From NCBI GenBank assembly GCA_050633625.1, contig JBOEGW010000012.1, positions 35,113 through 99,112 of the forward strand: 64,000 bases of DNA, written 5' to 3'. The notes under the pieces were generated by a model that saw nothing but the letters and a program-made list of their open reading frames with translations, was not told the origin of the DNA and did not search any database. This document shows, piece by piece, positions 16,670 to 24,996 of this stretch. The stretch comes from JBOEGW01 sp050633625. GTDB lineage: Bacteria; Pseudomonadota; Alphaproteobacteria; Rhodobacterales; Rhodobacteraceae. Made by a program: the position numbers and the translations under genes. Position 1 is the first letter of the stretch, and every line of letters begins with the position of its first letter.

Positions 16670-17614
16670 ATGAAGAAACTCTTAGTGGCAACAGCCTTGC
16701 TCTGTGGCATGGCGAGCTCAGGATTTGCACAGGATTGGCGTGAATCGCCCTGGGGGCCCGATGACGAAATCGGGGCTGCCAATCACATCACGCCTGAAAG
16801 CGTGCTCGCCGCATCTCAACTGATCAAGACCGGCAAGACCTACAATCTGGGAATTGTTGTTGACTCAAAAACGCCGGCCTTTGCGCCACGGTCGATGAGC
16901 ATCACTGTGCTTCAGCCGAACCAGATTACGACACAAGGTCTGGGCACGAATGGCATGACCTATAATGACGACATCTTTATGGGCTGGCTGGGTATTGGTC
17001 CTCAGATCGACGGCCTTGGTCATATCGGTATCAAGCACGAATACTATAATGGCCTGAAGGGTGCCGAGGTCGCAAAGGCCGACGGCCTGGCCAAACTCGG
17101 ACTTGAAAAACTGCCGCCGATCGTCACGCGGGGCGTTCTTCTGGATATGTCTGCTCACTACGGACAAGACATCGTCAAAGAAGGCACGGCCTATACCAAG
17201 GAAGACATCATCGCGGTTGCTAAAGCACAAGGTGTCGAACTGAAAAAAGGCGACACGGTGTTGTTCCATTCGGGCTGGCTAAACCTGCTCGATGGCGAGA
17301 ACCAGGACCACGAGCGCTATGTTTCTGTTGAGCCAGGCCTTGGCATCACAGGTGCGGAGTATCTTGCGGAAATTGGTGTCGTTGCCGTCGGCGCTGACAC
17401 TTGGGGTGTTGAGGCACTGCCCTTTGAAAAGGGAGCCGATGGGGTCTTCGCCGTTCACCAGATCCTGATCCCGCAAAACGGCATTTACATGCTTGAGAAC
17501 ATGGACACCCGCGAAATGGTCAAGGACCAAGCGTGGGAGTTCATGTTCGTCCTGGGTGTGACGCGCATGAAGGGTGCCGTCCAGATGATGATCAATCCGA
17601 CAGCCATTCGCTGA
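16670..17614 (+). CDS. Exported cyclase-family (kynurenine formamidase-like) hydrolase
   Basis: 314 residues from the ATG at 16670 (ribosome site GGGAGG); the frame is open further upstream but without a site. Signal peptide MKKLLVATALLCGMASSGFA. The mature part matches the Cyclase family PF04199 (SPWGPDDEIGAANHITPE; DTVLFHSGWLN; TWGVEALPF). The metal motif usually written H-x-G-T-H-x-D-x-x-x-H appears in degenerate form as QIDGLGHIGI, keeping Asp and the last His. Members open amide or lactone rings. A periplasmic ring-opening step before uptake would fit the operon. Substrate not known. Confidence 0.8.
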   Translation: MKKLLVATALLCGMASSGFAQDWRESPWGPDDEIGAANHITPESVLAASQLIKTGKTYNLGIVVDSKTPAFAPRSMSITVLQPNQITTQGLGTNGMTYNDDIFMGWLGIGPQIDGLGHIGIKHEYYNGLKGAEVAKADGLAKLGLEKLPPIVTRGVLLDMSAHYGQDIVKEGTAYTKEDIIAVAKAQGVELKKGDTVLFHSGWLNLLDGENQDHERYVSVEPGLGITGAEYLAEIGVVAVGADTWGVEALPFEKGADGVFAVHQILIPQNGIYMLENMDTREMVKDQAWEFMFVLGVTRMKGAVQMMINPTAIR

Positions 17615-17622
17615 ACAATATC

Positions 17623-17646
17623 GACCGAGGGGCTCGCCCCTCGGTC
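17623..17646 (+). terminator. Perfect 11-bp intra-operon hairpin
   Basis: GACCGAGGGGC (17623-17633), a 2-base loop, then GCCCCTCGGTC (17636-17646), with no U-run. Sits between the hydrolase and dehydrogenase genes. It could be a partial terminator or processing site. Its position directly against the first in-frame ATG (17651) argues for the later start at 17684. Confidence 0.6.
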
Positions 17647-17683
17647 ACGCATGACACACGAACAACTCTACCGGGATAAACTG

Positions 17684-19177
17684 ATGCCAAATTCGACCAC
17701 TAGTCTTGAAGACCGTCTCAACCGCAAGGACCTGCTGATCAATGCGGCTTTTGTCGGTGGTCACTGGGTCAGTGCTGCTGAAGCTGAGGCGGAAGGCCGG
17801 AGCTTGTTTGAGGTCAAAAACCCGTCAACCGGTACCGTGATCGCAACACTTCCCGACATGGGCCGTGGGGGTGCCAAATCTGCGATCGATGCGGCCTTCA
17901 CAGCACAAAAGGCTTGGGCTGCGCAAACAGGCAAGGAGCGGGCAGGCGTTCTGCGTAAATGGTACGATCTCATGGTCGCAAACGCAGACGATCTCGCAGC
18001 AATTTTGACAGCTGAAATGGGAAAACCACTGGCGGAAGCCAAGGGGGAAATCCTCTACGGTGCGAGCTTCATCGAGTGGTTCGCCGAAGAAGCAAAACGC
18101 GTCTACGGCGATATCATCCCAGGGCATCAGCCTGACAAGCGCATCTTGGTTTTGAAGCAGCCCGTCGGTGTTGTTGCTTCGATCACACCCTGGAACTTCC
18201 CCAATGCCATGATCGCTCGAAAGGTCGGACCCGCCCTCGCTGTCGGATGCGCCTTTGTCGCAAAACCCGCTGCTGAAACGCCGCTCTCTGCCCTCGCAAT
18301 GGCAAGATTGGCCGAAGAGGCAGGTGTACCTGCAGGACTGCTATCAATCGTCACTTCGAAATCCAGCTCCGAGATTGGCAAGGAGTTTTGTGAGAACGAA
18401 AAGGTCCGGAAGCTCACCTTCACTGGATCAACCGAAGTTGGACGCATCCTGATGAAGCAGTCTGCGGACCAGGTGATGAAGACCTCGATGGAACTGGGAG
18501 GCAATGCACCGTTCATCGTGTTCGATGACGCTGATCTGGATGCGGCGGTCGAAGGGGCGATGATCTCCAAATATCGCAATAACGGTCAAACCTGTGTTTG
18601 CGCCAACCGCATCTATGTCCAGGCCGGCGTCTATGATGCCTTTGCCGAAAAGCTGACCGCAGCCGTCGAAGCGATGACAGTGGGAGACGGCTTTGCAGAT
18701 GGCGTCACCGCAGGCCCGCTGATCTCAGATGCTGCCGTCAAAAAGGTGGAGGAGCATATCAAGGATGCCACCTCGCAGGGCGCATCCATCATCACAGGCG
18801 GAAAGCAGCATGCGCTAGGCGGTACGTTTTTTGAGCCAACCGTGCTCAAGGACGTCACGCGGAACATGCAGGTGGCCAGCGATGAAACCTTCGGGCCAGT
18901 CGCACCGCTCTTCAGATTTGAGTCCGTCGATGACGTCATCGAGCAGGCCAATGATACAATCTTCGGTCTGGCCTCATATTTCTATGCCAAAGATCTCTCC
19001 AAGGTCTGGAAAGTGGCCGAAGCGCTCGAATACGGCATGGTCGGTGTCAATACGGGCCTGATTTCGACGGAGGTGGCTCCCTTCGGCGGCATCAAACAGT
19101 CCGGTCAGGGCCGTGAAGGCTCAAAATACGGCTGCGATGACTATCTGGAAATCAAATATCTCTGCCTCGCCGTCTGA
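17684..19177 (+). CDS. gabD: Succinate-semialdehyde dehydrogenase (GabD-like)
   Basis: 497 residues from 17684; an ATG at 17651 would add 11. Aldehyde dehydrogenase family with SITPWNFPNAMIARK at the cofactor site, FTGSTEVGR, catalytic Glu in MELGGNAPFIVF, and catalytic Cys in NNGQTCVCANR. The C-x-C arrangement is typical of succinate-semialdehyde dehydrogenases. Converts succinate semialdehyde to succinate, feeding the TCA cycle. It would receive the product of the Fe-ADH. The exact substrate range cannot be read from sequence. Confidence 0.88.
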   Translation: MPNSTTSLEDRLNRKDLLINAAFVGGHWVSAAEAEAEGRSLFEVKNPSTGTVIATLPDMGRGGAKSAIDAAFTAQKAWAAQTGKERAGVLRKWYDLMVANADDLAAILTAEMGKPLAEAKGEILYGASFIEWFAEEAKRVYGDIIPGHQPDKRILVLKQPVGVVASITPWNFPNAMIARKVGPALAVGCAFVAKPAAETPLSALAMARLAEEAGVPAGLLSIVTSKSSSEIGKEFCENEKVRKLTFTGSTEVGRILMKQSADQVMKTSMELGGNAPFIVFDDADLDAAVEGAMISKYRNNGQTCVCANRIYVQAGVYDAFAEKLTAAVEAMTVGDGFADGVTAGPLISDAAVKKVEEHIKDATSQGASIITGGKQHALGGTFFEPTVLKDVTRNMQVASDETFGPVAPLFRFESVDDVIEQANDTIFGLASYFYAKDLSKVWKVAEALEYGMVGVNTGLISTEVAPFGGIKQSGQGREGSKYGCDDYLEIKYLCLAV

Positions 19178-19230
19178 AGCTGTTCAAGCGGCGAGGTCTC
19201 AGCAGTAATTTACGAATTTGGAACGACAAA

Positions 19231-19842
19231 ATGATTCAGAAGCTCACACAAATTGCCATGGCGTCCTTCTTTTTTGGAGCCCTTAATTGGTCAACATCGA
19301 TTCAAGCAGAACAACGTGAAGCCGACGGCCACATTCATGGCCTGACCTTCCTCAATCTGGTTGTCGAAGGCAAGGCCGTACTGGCTGAACTCGAGGCACC
19401 AGGAGCAGACATAGTTGGCTTCGAGCACCCGGCAGAAACAGACGACCAAATGAAGCAGGTCAAAGCCGCGCTTGAGCGTCTCAAATCAGGCGATGCCGTT
19501 TTGACCTTCGAGGCTTCTGCAAAATGCACCTTGAACAGCTCCAATACCGAACTTCATGGGGATTCGCTGAGCGCCGACCATGACCACACTCACGATGATC
19601 ACGAAGACAGTGACCATGCAGCACACAACGAAAGCGAAACGGAAAATCACACGGAATTCCGCGCGACATATCAATGGACTTGCCCGGAAATCAATGAAAA
19701 GACCGCGATCAGCTTTCCGTTTTTCACAAGCTTTCCGAACTCTCTAAAGTTGAGAGTCAACCACGCGGGTGATTTCGGTCAGGGCAGTGCCATCATTTCG
19801 AAGGGAGCATCGGAGCTGAAATTTGGTGAGCTTTCCGGATGA
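19231..19842 (+). CDS. DUF2796 / ZrgA-like exported metal-binding protein
   Basis: 203 residues with an N-terminal signal segment (MIQKLTQIAMASFFFGALNW). EADGHIHGLTFLNLVVEG is the DUF2796 opening, and a His/Asp-rich loop at about 118-145 (DHDHTHDDHEDSDHAAHNE) is a probable zinc site. Vibrio ZrgA, in a Zur-regulated cluster with an ABC transporter, has this architecture. The gene is coupled by ATGA to the ATPase gene downstream. I found no clear Zur box in the 53-base gap upstream. Confidence 0.8.
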   Translation: MIQKLTQIAMASFFFGALNWSTSIQAEQREADGHIHGLTFLNLVVEGKAVLAELEAPGADIVGFEHPAETDDQMKQVKAALERLKSGDAVLTFEASAKCTLNSSNTELHGDSLSADHDHTHDDHEDSDHAAHNESETENHTEFRATYQWTCPEINEKTAISFPFFTSFPNSLKLRVNHAGDFGQGSAIISKGASELKFGELSG

Positions 19843-20543
19843 CAGCGACGGGAAACGACGCGGTCCTTTCGTGGTCCCAACTGACCCTGTCATGGGATGA
19901 CAAAACGGCGTTTCAGCGAAGCGTCGTGCCCGGCACGTTAAGCCAAGGTCAAACCACATTACTGGTGGGCGAGAGTGGTTCCGGCAAAAGCACATTCTTA
20001 GCGTCGCTTTGTGGCATGAAACTGCCAGACGAGGGCAACGTGCGGGTGGCAAGTACAGACATCTACAGCCTGCGAGGTGCCAGACGCGACATGTTCCGGG
20101 CTGCACATGTCGGCGTGATCTTTCAGCAGCTGGCATTGATACCATTTTTGAGTGCTCTTTCGAACATCATGCTGCCGCTACGCTTTCAAACCCTGTGGCC
20201 AAAGCCGGTTGCTGAGAGCGAGCAGCGGGCGCGGTTGCTGTGCAAAAATCTGGGACTTGGCGAGCATCTTTTGATGCAGAACGCGGGAACCTTGAGCGTC
20301 GGTCAACAGCAGCGGGTTGCAATCGCGCGTGCGCTGATCAGCGATCCCGCAATTGTCCTGGCAGATGAGCCAACGGCGGCGTTGGACAAGCGGAATCGAG
20401 AGGCGTTTCTTGATCTTCTTTTTCAAGCTGTTGACGCCCACGGCACGGCACTTTTGGTCGCGAGTCACGATGAAGACATCTCACATCGATTTGGAACCGT
20501 TGTTGAATTTGAGTCTGAGCCTCACCCTTCGGTGGCGGCATGA
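19839..20543 (+). CDS. ABC ATPase of LolD/MacB type
   Basis: 234 residues. Walker A GESGSGKST, signature LSVGQQQRVAIARAL, Walker B AIVLADEPTAALD, H-loop SHDEDIS. Pairs with the FtsX-type permease encoded immediately downstream (ATGA overlap). Such type VII ABC systems usually work mechanically on periplasmic partners or lipoproteins instead of importing. Here the partners would be the ZrgA-like and DUF3299 proteins. Confidence 0.88.
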   Translation: MTATGNDAVLSWSQLTLSWDDKTAFQRSVVPGTLSQGQTTLLVGESGSGKSTFLASLCGMKLPDEGNVRVASTDIYSLRGARRDMFRAAHVGVIFQQLALIPFLSALSNIMLPLRFQTLWPKPVAESEQRARLLCKNLGLGEHLLMQNAGTLSVGQQQRVAIARALISDPAIVLADEPTAALDKRNREAFLDLLFQAVDAHGTALLVASHDEDISHRFGTVVEFESEPHPSVAA

Positions 20544-21793
20544 GTCTCTTGGTGCTTGCACTTAAATCACTTCAGGCCCGGCGCCTTGCCGCCGGCCTCA
20601 CGGTGTTTGCAGTCGCAACCTCGCTGGCTTTGATTATCGTTGTCGAAACGGTTCGGGACGGCGCTCGCCAAGGCTTTCTGAACACGATCTCTTCAACAGA
20701 TCTGATTATGGGCGCGCGGACCGGTGGCGTTCAACTCTTGCTCTACAGCGTTTTCCACCTCGGCAACGCAACGAACAACATCACCTGGAAAAGCTATCAG
20801 GACATAGCCGCAATCAAGGATGTCTCATGGATTGTGCCAATATCTCTAGGCGATAGTCACCGTGGCTTCCGGGTGGTTGGCACAACACCAACCTTCTTTC
20901 AGCACTATAGCCATGGGCAACGCGAGCATTTGCAATTTTCATCAGGCAAACGGTTTTCGGGGCTGTTTGACGTTGTGATTGGGGCAGCGGTTGCAAAAGA
21001 ACTGGCATACGATGTTGGCACAAACCTCATCGTCGCTCACGGGCTGGAATCATTTGTCGAACATACGGATTTTCCATTTCAGGTCTCCGGAGTCCTCAAA
21101 GCAACCGGAACACCAGTCGACCGTTCAGTTCTTGTGTCCCTTGAAGCCATTGAGGCCATCCACACCAACATGGCGGCTCTGCGTGGCGCACCCAAAGGAA
21201 CCACTGCCGGCGCGCTTTTCGAAAGTGTCGATCTAACGCCCAAGGCTGTAACAGCGGCACTGATTGGTGTGGAAACCAAGCTTGGAATCTTTGGAGTTCA
21301 AAGGCAGATCAATAGCTACTCCGAAGAACCTTTGACCGCCATTTTGCCAGGCGTCACGCTTTCCGAACTCTACCAGATCACGACTGTTGCCGAGACGGCC
21401 TTACGGGTTGTGCTTTGGGCCGTCATTGTCGCATCGCTTCTGGGAATGAGTGCAATGCTTGTGGCTACCCTTTCCGCTCGTGAGCGCGAGTTGGCGATTA
21501 TGCGGACAATCGGAGCATCATCTTTGCACATCGTCTCGCTGATCATGATGGAAGCCCTTGTGCTGGCCGCACTCTCTTCGGTTTGCGCCATAATCCTGGC
21601 CAATGTTCTGTTAATTGCAGCGGGCCCGATCATTGAAAGCCGATACGGATTGGCCCTGACCAACGTTGGGTTGATGTCATCGGGGTCATCAATCCTGGCT
21701 GTGTTCCTACTGCTTGCGCCCTTCGCCGGACTGTTCCCGGTGTTCAGCGCTTATCGCAGCGCGTTGGTTACGCGGCTCGCTTTGAAGAATTGA
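20540..21793 (+). CDS. FtsX/MacB-type ABC permease
   Basis: 417 residues. Membrane segment near residues 15-35, a long periplasmic (MacB_PCD-like) domain, then three C-terminal membrane segments including ATLSARERELAIMRTIGAS, the FtsX coupling-helix motif, and PFAGLFPVFSAYRSA at the end. Coupled to its ATPase. Assigned with it to the metal-linked cluster at 19231-22319. Confidence 0.85.
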   Translation: MSLLVLALKSLQARRLAAGLTVFAVATSLALIIVVETVRDGARQGFLNTISSTDLIMGARTGGVQLLLYSVFHLGNATNNITWKSYQDIAAIKDVSWIVPISLGDSHRGFRVVGTTPTFFQHYSHGQREHLQFSSGKRFSGLFDVVIGAAVAKELAYDVGTNLIVAHGLESFVEHTDFPFQVSGVLKATGTPVDRSVLVSLEAIEAIHTNMAALRGAPKGTTAGALFESVDLTPKAVTAALIGVETKLGIFGVQRQINSYSEEPLTAILPGVTLSELYQITTVAETALRVVLWAVIVASLLGMSAMLVATLSARERELAIMRTIGASSLHIVSLIMMEALVLAALSSVCAIILANVLLIAAGPIIESRYGLALTNVGLMSSGSSILAVFLLLAPFAGLFPVFSAYRSALVTRLALKN

Positions 21794-21809
21794 TTGAGGA
21801 GAAAGAGAA

Positions 21810-22319
21810 ATGACACCGGGCAAAACACGCAGACAAGTGATCCAACTGATTTCCGGTGGGCTTGTGCTGACTGCCGGCACACCTGCCACCGTTCTGGCGA
21901 AACCATCTCCGAGGGTCCTCGATTGGGCGGACCTTTCGCCGACGGGAGAGGCTGTTTTGTTGCCGCCAGTTGTTCACAGCGGCCCGGGTGCAGGTCAACC
22001 TCAGGGAGAGTTTCAGAGCGTCCCAGAGCTCGACGCACAGCTGGTTCGTATTCCCGGGTTCATCATCCCGCTGGAATTTGATGACCTTGATGTCGTCGAG
22101 TTTATTCTCGCCCCCTACAAAGGTGCCTGCATTCATGTGCCAGCCCCGCCGCCTAACCAACTGGTTCACGTAAGGACAGATGATCCGTTTCCAAGCGCAA
22201 AGCTCATTCGACCGGTCTGGGTGACGGGCATCCTGCAAACATTGAAGACCGAAACGGGTGTCGCTGCCACCGGGTACTCAATGCGGGCCAGTCAAATCGA
22301 TCTGTATCGACGCGACTAA
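21810..22319 (+). CDS. DUF3299 exported protein
   Basis: 169 residues. A twin-arginine-like leader (KTRRQVIQLISGG) is followed by RIPGFIIPLEFDD and FILAPYKGACIHVPAPPPNQ, the core of DUF3299. These proteins occur with ZrgA-like clusters and LolD/FtsX-type transporters. One Cys and one His in the GACIHVP motif are plausible metal ligands. Ribosome site GAGGAGAAAGAG is 5 bases upstream of the ATG. Function not known. Confidence 0.8.
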   Translation: MTPGKTRRQVIQLISGGLVLTAGTPATVLAKPSPRVLDWADLSPTGEAVLLPPVVHSGPGAGQPQGEFQSVPELDAQLVRIPGFIIPLEFDDLDVVEFILAPYKGACIHVPAPPPNQLVHVRTDDPFPSAKLIRPVWVTGILQTLKTETGVAATGYSMRASQIDLYRRD

Positions 22320-22481
22320 GTACAGATCTAGCGGGAGCAGACAAAATCTAAGGATCAAATCACTCGCAACCAACCACCGAGTATCGCAAACAAAAAAATC
22401 ACTGCCTGATGGAATTTCTGCACGGGGCAGTACATATTTTTGCCAATCTCAGCTTTGTGCGGATAGAAGTCATTAGCCGAT
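22320..22481. other. Noncoding gap between DUF3299 gene and IS element
   Basis: About 160 AT-richer bases. No gene, hairpin terminator or repeat that I can support. Confidence 0.4.
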
Positions 22482-24123
22482 ATTTCCCAAGTGATGTTAT
22501 GTTGAGGCCAGTTTGGTCGACTATGTGCCCGTTTTCAAGCTTGCTTGCGGTGACAGGGGCTGAAGCACTGACACTGGCGGCCATTGAGGCACCAAAGAAC
22601 GGGTTTGGCGGGTAGTTGAGGCGGTTTTGAACGCCACGCGACGCACCTGTCGAGCCGCGTTCGTTGGCATGCATGCGCTTGATCATCATGCAGGCCTCGG
22701 CGGCGGCTTGAGGTTGCGGATGGCCGCAAGGATTTGCCCGAAACGTCGCGCGGCACCGTCACCTCAGCAAGCTGGAATGTGATTGCACGGGCGTGACGTA
22801 CGACACGGGCGCCGATCTTGATCAGTCTGGCCTGCAGGCTGGTCAACGACCAGTCGGCCATCTCTTCGGGTAGATCTGTGCCCTGCAGGAAGACACCGAG
22901 ATTGTAGGCCAATGCGTGAAGTTGCAGTCGGACCTCGTTCTGCGCCATGCCCTTGCAGGACAGCCGCGTCCAGTTGATCGCCTGCGTGCCTTCCTTGATA
23001 TGCTGCTCTGCGGTGCCACGCTGATTGTAGAAGTGGATGATCCAGTCAGGGTCCATCGGCAGGTTGGTGACGACGAACCCGACGCGGGGGAACAACTCGC
23101 CGGGATGCCACTCGACCTTGGCGATGACCCGTCTTGGTTTGGCCCAGGACGCCGCCTGATACTCGAAGTCACCGTTTAGGCGACGCACATGTTTCGGCGG
23201 ACGACCGACCGGGCGCTTGAGCAGATGGGCAACCTTGCTTTGTAGAATACGATTAGCACGCAGCCGGATGGTGTAGAAGTACCCTGCCGCTTCCAGCGTT
23301 TCATAGAGATTCGGAATGGCGAAGGCGGCATCGGCCCGGAAGAAGCGCATCAGGTGACTATCTGCATATCGCGCAATGACCGGTTTCAGAACTTCTTCCC
23401 ATCCATCGGCGCTTTGAACATTGCCGGGGCGCGAGGCGCAGCGTTCCAGATGGCCGAACTGGTTGAACACAAACAGCGGGTGATAGCACATGCAGCCGTA
23501 GTGACCGTTCCAGGCGGTGCCCTCCTGCGCGCCATGGGTCGGGCTGACTGAACTGTCCATGTCCAGCGTGATCCATTTTGGTGGCGTTGCCTCGTGAATG
23601 CGGTCGATCCACTGCCCAGCCAGATCAGCCAGTGCAGCGCGATTGTTGGCTGTCGCCAACACCTCGGTCTCGAAGCGGCCCATTTGGCTCGTGGATGCAG
23701 CCTTGGCATCGACGGCCCGTTCTCCAACCACCTGCCGCATCACCGGATCACACGCCAGACGATCCGCGTCATTTACATCATCATATCCGGCCAATCGCCC
23801 GAAGACCGACTGCCGCAACAGGCCGACCAGTGAGTGCAAACGATTGTGACCAGTGCGGGTGTCACTCAGAACGCCACCCGCAATGTCGTGCAAGCCAAGC
23901 ACCTCGTCCAGTTCCCTGAACAGCAACAGACCACCGTCAGAACTGATCTTCGAGCCATGAAACTCCAGCCGCACACGACGGTCAAATCCAAGCCGAACAT
24001 TGCCCGTTTCGCCTGCACCCTCAGGGTGATCCATGATCCGCCGCCCTCGCCCTCATTAACATGCTGAAATATACCACGTTTGTGGCAATCGGAGGTGCGA
24101 AAACGCCCAGTTACTTGGGAAAT
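22482..24123 (-). mobile_element. IS1380-family element, approximate limits
   Basis: Limits are proposed from a shared inverted 11-mer, ATTTCCCAAGT at 22482-22492 and ACTTGGGAAAT at 24113-24123, giving 1642 bp, the size expected for the family. No target duplication is visible at these ends, so they may be off by tens of bases; an alternative pair around CGTTTTC (22530 and 24100) is possible. Carries one transposase gene. Confidence 0.5.
22686..24034 (-). pseudogene. IS1380-family transposase with C-terminal frameshift
   Basis: DDE transposase (RRVRLEFHGSKISSDGGLLLFRELDE in part; LDMDSSVSPTHGAQEG; FRADAAFAIPNLYE; YNQRGTAEQHIKEG). The unshifted frame runs on to 22535 with a foreign tail. Around 22747-22752 the normal family ending (FGQILAAIRNLKPPPRPA then stop at 22686-22688) is found one frame over, after VTVPRD. 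A single missing base explains it. The catalytic core is intact, so residual activity cannot be excluded. Confidence 0.75.
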
Positions 24124-24360
24124 GCGGGTTTAGTGCATGTTGCAGCATTAAGCAATTTGGGCTCCAAGCCGACTTGCGGCGGTGCAGAGTAGAGCCCAGA
24201 AATTGCACGGATTGAATGGCGGCTTTGATCATTGCGGCCAGGTTGGCTCGCGGCTGCGGCGAATGCCTGGAATCCGCCCGTGCGCGTTGCTGATGCTGCA
24301 GATGCGAGCAAATTGCGCGCAGATGCAGCGAACGACTGTAAGGTCCCGCAAAGCCGCCCG
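24124..24360. other. Noncoding gap
   Basis: About 240 bases between the IS element and the DUF6429 gene. Short frames on both strands have no ribosome site or recognisable product. Nothing else seen. Confidence 0.35.
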
Positions 24361-24591
24361 TCACTCGGCCTTGCTGAACTCCCGCGCGAGAATTTCCCGC
24401 GCATGCGCGACCCCTTCTGGGGTCAGGCTCAGCGATTTCGCCTTGTTTTTGGGATCAAAAATCAGGCCTTTCTCGAAAAGCCGGTTGGTGATGGCCCAAT
24501 CGATTCCCTTCCAGACCTGATCGCCGTAATGCAGCGTCAGGCTAAGGATCGCGAGAGCCGCATCATCGATCTTGTCAGTGTCGAGTGCCAT
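24361..24591 (-). CDS. DUF6429-like small protein
   Basis: 76 residues from the ATG at 24591, preceded by GAGGGGGAG; a longer frame begins at 24645. Sequence MALDTDKIDDAALAILSLTL with NRLFEKGLIFDPKNKAKSL matches the DUF6429 pattern, a small winged-helix-like protein common on alphaproteobacterial plasmids. Last gene of the minus-strand maintenance block. Function unknown. Confidence 0.65.
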   Translation of the reverse strand: MALDTDKIDDAALAILSLTLHYGDQVWKGIDWAITNRLFEKGLIFDPKNKAKSLSLTPEGVAHAREILAREFSKAE

Positions 24592-24641
24592 CTCCCCCTC
24601 GTTTTCCTGTGTCTGCCAGCTTTTCGAACCGCGGCCGCGCA

Positions 24642-24899
24642 TCATGCATAACCCCGCCGCTTCTTTATCGCCGCAAGTTTCATCAGCGCGGTGACAGCGC
24701 GCCCTTCATCTGGATGCTGCTCAATCATCATCTGCCCGCGCGCGCCAATGCGGCCCCATTCGCGCACCAAGCTGGCGCCCCCAAAGAGATCGGGCTGAAT
24801 GCTCATGCGGTAAAACCGCCGCATGTTGCAGGCTGGATCGATCCGCCGCATCTGCAGGTCGGTCGGGAACACCTCAAGTTGAGCGACAGAGTGAGACAT
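24642..24899 (-). CDS. WGR-domain protein
   Basis: 85 residues from the ATG at 24899 (MSHSVAQLEVFPTDL); an upstream ATG at 24944 would give 100. It is essentially one WGR domain: FYRMSIQPDLFGGASLVREW, then GRIGARGQMMIEQHPDEGRA. WGR domains bind nucleic acid in PARP-type and bacterial proteins. Lies 50 bases from the DUF6429 gene. Confidence 0.75.
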   Translation of the reverse strand: MSHSVAQLEVFPTDLQMRRIDPACNMRRFYRMSIQPDLFGGASLVREWGRIGARGQMMIEQHPDEGRAVTALMKLAAIKKRRGYA

Positions 24900-24959
24900 A
24901 TCGTGATCCAGCAGGCTTTCTTCCACAATATCAAGTGGACGCATGCCCTGCCACCTTGA

Positions 24960-24996
24960 TTTCCCCGCGAGGGGAAAAGGGGGCTCATGCCCCCTT
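24960..24996 (-). terminator. Double hairpin terminator after DUF2493 gene
   Basis: The stem AAGGGGGC / GCCCCCTT (24977-24996) overlaps the stop codon of the DUF2493 gene. On the minus strand it is followed by TTTTCCCC and a second hairpin, TTTCCCC GCGA GGGGAAA (24960-24977). Probably a Rho-independent terminator or processing site. Confidence 0.6.

Noticed and set aside
19178..19230. Zur box before the ZrgA-like gene
   Set aside because: GTAATTTAC is a short palindrome but does not match the alphaproteobacterial Zur consensus well enough.
22477..24128. Target-site duplication for the IS1380-type element
   Set aside because: Flanks of the proposed ends do not match, so I give only approximate limits.
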